Positions 14,085 to 17,776 of a DNA stretch of 17,776 bases are shown here, in pieces. Source of the DNA: an uncultured Eubacteriales bacterium (GTDB lineage Bacteria; Bacillota; Clostridia; Oscillospirales; UBA644); contig CAJLLT010000029.1 in assembly GCA_905207625.1 (NCBI GenBank), positions 1 through 17,776 of the forward strand, given 5' to 3'. Every line of letters starts with the position of its first letter. Position 1 is the first letter of the stretch. The notes under the pieces are model-generated. The model saw nothing but the letters and a program-made list of their open reading frames with translations, was not told the DNA's origin and made no database searches. The position numbers were made by a program, and so were the translations under genes.

Positions 14085-14708
14085 ATGAACAAACACAACA
14101 GTCTTTCCGTTAAGGGTTTATTTGCCCTTGCTGTCTGCGTTTTGCTTCTTATTGCATTGCCTCTCAGTCGGACCGGCACCAGTGCGGAGATTGCCTCCGG
14201 GGAGGAAACGACTTCGGTGTACAGATATGCTGTAAGTATTGAATTCGGTGCCCTGACGTTTTACTACGATTACGGTGACTGGGACGTTAATTCGATGCGC
14301 TATATTTCGGATGACTCCAGTAAATGGCCCGCCGCGGATACTGTCGAAGGATTTCCCGGATGGTACGGATTTGATGGATCGGCAAACAGAATCAGTGTCA
14401 AATACTCCAATACTTCCGATGAAACAGTAAATCAGGGGATTAATGTCACTCTATCCTACAGACAGCTGTCCTCCTCCGAAGGAGTGATAGTGGACGGGGT
14501 GGAAATGACCCTGTTTTCAGATAGCGGCTTCCGCAAGGCCGTTTCACCATCTTTCAATGTTCCGAATACCTCTGCGGAAAGTGAAGAAAAGACTACGGTG
14601 TACTTTTCTCTCAGCGGGGAACCTTCCGAAAACGGCGAAAAGTTTTTATCGGAAGCATATTCTCCGATAGGGATGCTGACTATAACTATAGGTGATTTTA
14701 CCGATTGA
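14085..14708 (+). CDS. Second small secreted protein with the shared module
   Basis: 207 residues from ATG 14085, chosen over the upstream in-frame start at 13968 because SD AAGGGG (14071-14076) and a signal peptide follow directly (hydrophobic core about 10-27, likely cut after GTSA34). From residue 47: RYAVSIEFGALTFYY, WDVNSMRY, WYGFDGSANRISVKYSNTS, a YFSLSG strand and the ending PIGMLTITIGDFTD. It is closest to the C-terminus of the 1136-residue protein, sharing the GFDG-x-x-NRI-x-V segment. It lies 127 bases after the 199-residue gene, and its stop codon is 17 bases before the next start. Probable minor subunit or partner in the same structure. Confidence 0.83.
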   Translation: MNKHNSLSVKGLFALAVCVLLLIALPLSRTGTSAEIASGEETTSVYRYAVSIEFGALTFYYDYGDWDVNSMRYISDDSSKWPAADTVEGFPGWYGFDGSANRISVKYSNTSDETVNQGINVTLSYRQLSSSEGVIVDGVEMTLFSDSGFRKAVSPSFNVPNTSAESEEKTTVYFSLSGEPSENGEKFLSEAYSPIGMLTITIGDFTD

Positions 14709-14725
14709 TTCAGCCGGAGGAAAAA

Positions 14726-15256
14726 ATGTATTCGTTCAGCAAAACTAAATTCAAAAGGAATTTTCTCATTTTTTCGGCGGTGTTTGCCGTTGCCGCAGCG
14801 ATACTTTCGTTTTTTCTTGTGGCGGTTACCGTAAAGCCCTCCGTCCTGGATAAAGATCAGATCGAAGGCGTTCCGGGAACCGTTTCAGACAGAAAAAGTT
14901 ACATATCCTGCGGGTCGGACAGCGTCTGCATAGTCGGTCTTGACTGTATTCCGGATTTCGACGGGAAAAAAGCCTCGGTCTTTCTCACAAATCCTGCTGA
15001 CAGCGGAGTCCTTGTCCGTGCTGAGATATATACAGTGAAAGAGGAAAAGGATGAGGAAACGGGATCTGTTTCGGCTCTGCCGGATAAACTGATCGGGCAG
15101 ACCGGTTTTGTCAGACCCGGCTGTTATGTTGAAAAGGTGACAGTCAGGGGCATAAAGACCGGGTCCGGTACAAACGTTCTTATCAAGATTGCGACAATGA
15201 TCGAGGATTCCGGAAAAAGCAACGGTATTTTTTACGTGCGGGGCGTCCTCAACTGA
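14726..15256 (+). CDS. Membrane-anchored extracytoplasmic protein
   Basis: 176 residues from ATG 14726, with SD GGAGG five bases before it; an in-frame TTG at 14705 overlaps the previous stop and lacks an SD. A basic start (SKTKFKRN) and a helix at about 12-35 with no obvious cleavage site predict an N-terminal anchor with the rest outside. The external part is beta-rich (SVCIVGLDCIPDF, VFLTNPADSGVLVRAEIYT, TGFVRPGCYVEKVTV, LIKIATMIED). The RPG-C-Y-x-x-K segment resembles the 'SG-I-x-x-G-Y-x-L' segment of the GLUG protein's C-terminal domain, so the two may be related. It could tether the secreted proteins to the membrane. Last gene of the operon. Confidence 0.78.
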   Translation: MYSFSKTKFKRNFLIFSAVFAVAAAILSFFLVAVTVKPSVLDKDQIEGVPGTVSDRKSYISCGSDSVCIVGLDCIPDFDGKKASVFLTNPADSGVLVRAEIYTVKEEKDEETGSVSALPDKLIGQTGFVRPGCYVEKVTVRGIKTGSGTNVLIKIATMIEDSGKSNGIFYVRGVLN

Positions 15257-15270
15257 CTGATAATTCTCTG

Positions 15271-15308
15271 AAGCGTTTTCCGTTAAGGCGGATGACGCTT
15301 TTTTTTTT
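15271..15308 (+). terminator. Terminator of the surface operon
   Basis: AAGCGT (15271-15276) with ACGCTT (15295-15300), inner CCG/CGG pairing, then ten T. It lies 15 bases after the last stop codon. Confidence 0.85.
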
Positions 15309-15320
15309 GCCGGATAATGC

Positions 15321-15349
15321 TTTACAAAAAGTATAAAATATGCTATACT
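15321..15349 (+). promoter_or_regulatory. Promoter of the pyrophosphatase operon
   Basis: TTTACA (15321-15326), 17-base spacer, TATACT (15344-15349), directly after the surface-operon terminator. Confidence 0.75.
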
Positions 15350-15407
15350 GATAAAAATCAAATATTGCCTGAACCGAAATCAGAGTCTGAAAGGAGAGGC
15401 ATCCAAT

Positions 15408-15944
15408 ATGTCCAATATCTGGCATGACATTTCCCCTCAGCGGATCACTGCGGAAGACTTTATCTGTGTCATAGAAATACCGAAGGGCAGTAAGAAAAAA
15501 TACGAACTGGACAAGGAAACGGGATATATCATTCTTGACCGTATTCTGTACACCTCAACACATTATCCGGCAAATTACGGTTTTATCCCCCGGACACTGT
15601 GTGATGATGGGGATCCTATGGATATACTTCTGCTCTGTGCTCAGGGGCTGGACCCTCTGACGCTTGTAAGAGCGTATCCTATAGGGATGATCTCAATGAT
15701 AGACGGAGGCGCGAATGACGAAAAAATAATCGCTATACCGTTCAACGATCCCACTTACAATCATTATACGGATATAAACCAGCTTCCGGCTCATATTTTT
15801 GATGAAATGAGACACTTCTTTTCGGTTTATAAAAATCTTGAGTACAAAGAAACTGCCGTTCTTGAGGTCAGCGGAAGGGAAGATGCTTTCCGGGCGGTTC
15901 AGTCTTCGATAGAAAAATATAAAATAAAGTTTTGCAAGGAGTAA
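15408..15944 (+). CDS. ppa: Family I inorganic pyrophosphatase
   Basis: 178 residues, the usual length for a bacterial soluble family I enzyme. It hydrolyses pyrophosphate to two phosphates with magnesium, pulling biosynthetic reactions forward in the cytoplasm. Family marks: EIPKGSKKKYELD (residues 23-35), ILYTSTHYPANYGFIP (46-61) and the signature DDGDPMDIL (66-74), whose aspartates bind the metals. SD AAGGAGAGG precedes ATG 15408. Its stop codon overlaps the SD of the following epimerase gene, so the two are transcribed together. Many Clostridia instead use family II enzymes or membrane pyrophosphatases, so the presence of family I is mildly informative. Confidence 0.95.
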   Translation: MSNIWHDISPQRITAEDFICVIEIPKGSKKKYELDKETGYIILDRILYTSTHYPANYGFIPRTLCDDGDPMDILLLCAQGLDPLTLVRAYPIGMISMIDGGANDEKIIAIPFNDPTYNHYTDINQLPAHIFDEMRHFFSVYKNLEYKETAVLEVSGREDAFRAVQSSIEKYKIKFCKE

Positions 15945-15947
15945 ATT

Positions 15948-16916
15948 TTGAACAGTTTTGTTATTACCGGTGCTACGGGTCATATCGGGAATAATCTTGT
16001 CCGGCTGATAAATTCCGTTGAACCTGATGCAAAGATAAAGGTTCTTTTACGGCGTTCCTCTCCCGCAGAGCTTGACGGAACGGTCTGTGAGGAGATCGTT
16101 GGTGATATCACCGATATGGAGTTTTTAGCGGCTAACATCGGCAGTGAGGACATAGTCATACACCTTGCATGTCTGATCGATATGACCGATAACCGCAGGG
16201 AAGAGACGTTCAATGTCAATTTCGGCTCAACAAAAGCTATATGCGGCATCAGCCGGAGCAAAAACGTAAAAAAGTTCGTATATGTGGGATCAGTTGACGC
16301 CATTTACCGTGATGGTTCGGAAGATATAATATCAGAACCCGATCGGTATTTCCCTGACAAGATAGAAGGTAATTACGGGAAGAGCAAAGCCATGGCGTCG
16401 GCATATGTGCTTGACTGTATGCGGCAGGATCCCGGATTCAATGCGGTCATGGTGCTTCCTTCCGCCGTTATAGGGATAAATGACAGAAAGCCTTCGGCGG
16501 CGGGCAGAATAATTCTTGACTCTGTCCGTGGAAAACCTGAATTCGGAATCGACGGCGGATACAATTTTGTTGATGTGACTGATGTCTGTAACGTGATATA
16601 CCGGCTGTCACTTTCTGATTTCGGCGGACAATACATAATTTCTGGACATAACGTGTCCGTCAGGCAGATCTACGACTATATAAACCGACATGAACATCTG
16701 AGACGCAGACCCGTTATTCTTCCGGTACCCGTTATTCGGTTGTTGCTCCCGTTTATAAAACAGCTTAACAAAGTGACCCTGAGGGCTCTTCGGGAAAGTC
16801 ACAATTACTCCAGCGAAAGGGCTCGCCGGGATCTGGGCTACACTCCGCAGCCGACAGAAAAGACTTTTTCTGATACAATAAACTGGTTCAAGGATAATCT
16901 TGCTCTGTTCGGTTAA
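15948..16916 (+). CDS. NAD(P)-dependent epimerase / reductase (extended SDR)
   Basis: 322 residues, an extended short-chain dehydrogenase. The cofactor loop TGATGHIG is at residues 7-14, the DIVIHLACLID strand follows, Ser115 is in YVGSVDA, and the catalytic Y-x-x-x-K is Tyr143 to Lys147 (YGKSK). The C-terminal half (FVDVTDVCNVIYRL and the rest) is typical of dihydroflavonol-reductase-like and nucleotide-sugar-epimerase-like enzymes; the substrate cannot be assigned. The start is TTG 15948 with SD AAGGAG lying across the ppa stop codon, so translation may be coupled. It ends before a terminator hairpin at 16967. Confidence 0.9.
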   Translation: MNSFVITGATGHIGNNLVRLINSVEPDAKIKVLLRRSSPAELDGTVCEEIVGDITDMEFLAANIGSEDIVIHLACLIDMTDNRREETFNVNFGSTKAICGISRSKNVKKFVYVGSVDAIYRDGSEDIISEPDRYFPDKIEGNYGKSKAMASAYVLDCMRQDPGFNAVMVLPSAVIGINDRKPSAAGRIILDSVRGKPEFGIDGGYNFVDVTDVCNVIYRLSLSDFGGQYIISGHNVSVRQIYDYINRHEHLRRRPVILPVPVIRLLLPFIKQLNKVTLRALRESHNYSSERARRDLGYTPQPTEKTFSDTINWFKDNLALFG

Positions 16917-16966
16917 GCGGAAAAATTGTCTGAAGCAGCAATATTTACAGTTTTCCGGTATAAAGC

Positions 16967-17005
16967 ATCCTCCTCGGAAATATGTTATTCTGAGGAGGAT
17001 TTTTT
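16967..17005 (+). terminator. Terminator whose 3' arm is the SD of the sigma-factor gene
   Basis: ATCCTCCTCGGAA (16967-16979) pairs with TTCTGAGGAGGAT (16988-17000) over 13 positions with one wobble and an eight-base loop, followed by five T and then ATG 17006. The arm contains GAGGAGG, an ideal SD seven bases before the start codon. In any RNA read from upstream the SD is therefore buried in the stem and transcription tends to stop at the start codon. Confidence 0.8.
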
Positions 17006-17683
17006 ATGTTTCTGAATATTTTTTTTCTGATACTCCATATCTCCGGATCAGGCTCTTTCCCCCGACCTCTCACCGCCGCTCAGGAGCGGGAATATCTGCT
17101 GAAATGCCGAGAAGGGGACAGATCCGCCAGGGCAACGCTTATTGAACATAACCTCAGGCTGGTTGCGCATATCGCAAAGAAGTATTTTCAGCCGGCTGCC
17201 GGAAACGGGCAGGACGACCAGGACGACTTAATATCGATCGGATCCCTCGGACTGATAAAAGCAATCGATTCTTTTGACTGTGAAAAGAAAATCAGACTGG
17301 CAACATATGCCGCAAAGTGTATAGAAAATGAAATTCTCATGTATTTCAGGAACAGAAAAAAATTTGCAAACGACGTGTCGATCAATGAGGAAATTGACAG
17401 CGATAAAGACGGAAATACCCTTTCGCTGGTCGATATTATTGCCGAGGACGATAACGTCCTTGAAACCGTCTGCGGTAAAATCCGGGTCGAGCAGCTGGCT
17501 CAGGCAATGCGGACCACGCTTGATGAAAGGGAACGAAGCATTATCAAACTGCGATACGGGCTTACCGAACCGCCTCTGACACAAAAAGAAACGGCAAAAA
17601 GACTGAATATTTCACGTTCGTATGTTTCCAGACTTGAAAAAAAGGCTTTGGAAACATTACGCGAGACCCTTGAAAAGCAGTAA
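17006..17683 (+). CDS. sigK: Sporulation sigma factor, SigK type
   Basis: 225 residues. Residues 19-25 (FPRPLTA) open a standard sigma domain. Region 2 is intact (TLIEHNLRLVAHIAKKY, DDLISIGSLGLIKAIDSF, RLATYAAKCIENEILMYFR), and region 4 ends with the helix-turn-helix LTQKETAKRLNISRSYVSRLEKKAL. The match is closest to SigK and SigE of spore formers. The short hydrophobic N-terminal segment (MFLNIFFLILHI) fits the pro-sequence of pro-SigK, removed in the mother cell by an intramembrane protease. SigE is longer in its pro-region and starts differently, so SigK is favoured. The gene is in one piece, not split by a skin element. A charged insertion (GNGQDDQDD) precedes region 2.2. No clear promoter is visible. 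The SD is inside the upstream hairpin. Confidence 0.88.
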   Translation: MFLNIFFLILHISGSGSFPRPLTAAQEREYLLKCREGDRSARATLIEHNLRLVAHIAKKYFQPAAGNGQDDQDDLISIGSLGLIKAIDSFDCEKKIRLATYAAKCIENEILMYFRNRKKFANDVSINEEIDSDKDGNTLSLVDIIAEDDNVLETVCGKIRVEQLAQAMRTTLDERERSIIKLRYGLTEPPLTQKETAKRLNISRSYVSRLEKKALETLRETLEKQ

Positions 17684-17727
17684 TAAAGAAGAACCTGTAC
17701 AACCAATTGTACAGGTTCTTCTTTATT
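17682..17727 (+). terminator. Perfect hairpin after sigK, probably a bidirectional terminator
   Basis: Twenty-one perfect base pairs (17682-17702 with 17707-17727) and a four-base loop. The hairpin starts inside the sigK stop codon. A-rich and T-rich ends on both sides would serve either strand. Confidence 0.75.
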
Positions 17728-17737
17728 GTATAACGAA

Positions 17738-17760
17738 AACCACGCGATAGTCGCGTGGTT
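17738..17760. repeat. Inverted repeat at the right edge
   Basis: Perfect ten-base arms AACCACGCGA and TCGCGTGGTT with a three-base loop. Read on the minus strand, the arm is followed by a short T run, so it may be the terminator of a minus-strand gene beyond the window. Not otherwise interpretable. Confidence 0.5.
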
Positions 17761-17776
17761 AAATAAAGGTTAACCG

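Noticed and set aside
17006..17683. Calling the sigma factor SigE instead of SigK
   Set aside because: The short hydrophobic leader followed directly by FPRPL and the HNLRLVAHI wording fit SigK better. SigE has a longer pro-region and is usually preceded by spoIIGA, which is not here.

Overview
The window reads as a chromosomal segment of a spore-forming, Gram-positive Clostridia-type bacterium of moderate GC. I infer something near the Ruminococcaceae/Oscillospiraceae. The basis is sigma-70 promoters with 17-bp spacers, strong G-rich Shine-Dalgarno (SD) sites with frequent GTG and TTG starts, a sporulation sigma factor of the SigK type, a Bacillota-style lipoprotein, and a cyclic-di-GMP-I riboswitch. 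The genus cannot be fixed from the sequence alone. All genes that I can support lie on the plus strand.

Region 1 (1-3134) is an accessory array. Three unrelated small genes follow one another: a lipoprotein, a class I SAM methyltransferase and a P-loop kinase. They are separated by a large non-coding repeat whose core is 427 bp and identical in two copies (607-1033 and 1794-2220). A third, diverged and shortened copy (2864-3100) closes the array. Each full spacer carries a terminator for the gene on its left, an internal imperfect hairpin, a second terminator, a third long hairpin, and then a promoter and 5' leader hairpin for the gene on its right. The whole looks like an array of single-gene cassettes with a standard expression package. 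No integrase or transposase is visible.

Region 2 (3135-7962) holds a small DUF3574-like protein, a MATE-family efflux transporter behind a promoter followed at once by an intrinsic terminator (candidate attenuator), then a DUF3137-like membrane protein, a two-helix membrane protein and a C-terminally truncated GNAT acetyltransferase. A decayed copy of the array hairpin follows the MATE gene.

Region 3 (7963-15308) is a cell-surface operon under a cyclic-di-GMP-I riboswitch. A consensus promoter, a 5' stem-loop, the aptamer and an overlapping intrinsic terminator precede five genes. These encode a GLUG-repeat membrane protein, a 1136-residue secreted beta-helix protein, two small secreted proteins and a membrane-anchored protein. 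The large protein and the two small secreted ones share the same C-terminal module, so they may be parts of one extracellular structure, probably made when cyclic-di-GMP is high.

Region 4 (15309-17776) is housekeeping: family I inorganic pyrophosphatase and an NAD-dependent epimerase/reductase in one operon, then a sigK-like gene. The sigK-like SD lies inside the 3' arm of a terminator hairpin that ends six bases before its start codon. The window closes with a perfect 21-bp hairpin and a further inverted repeat.
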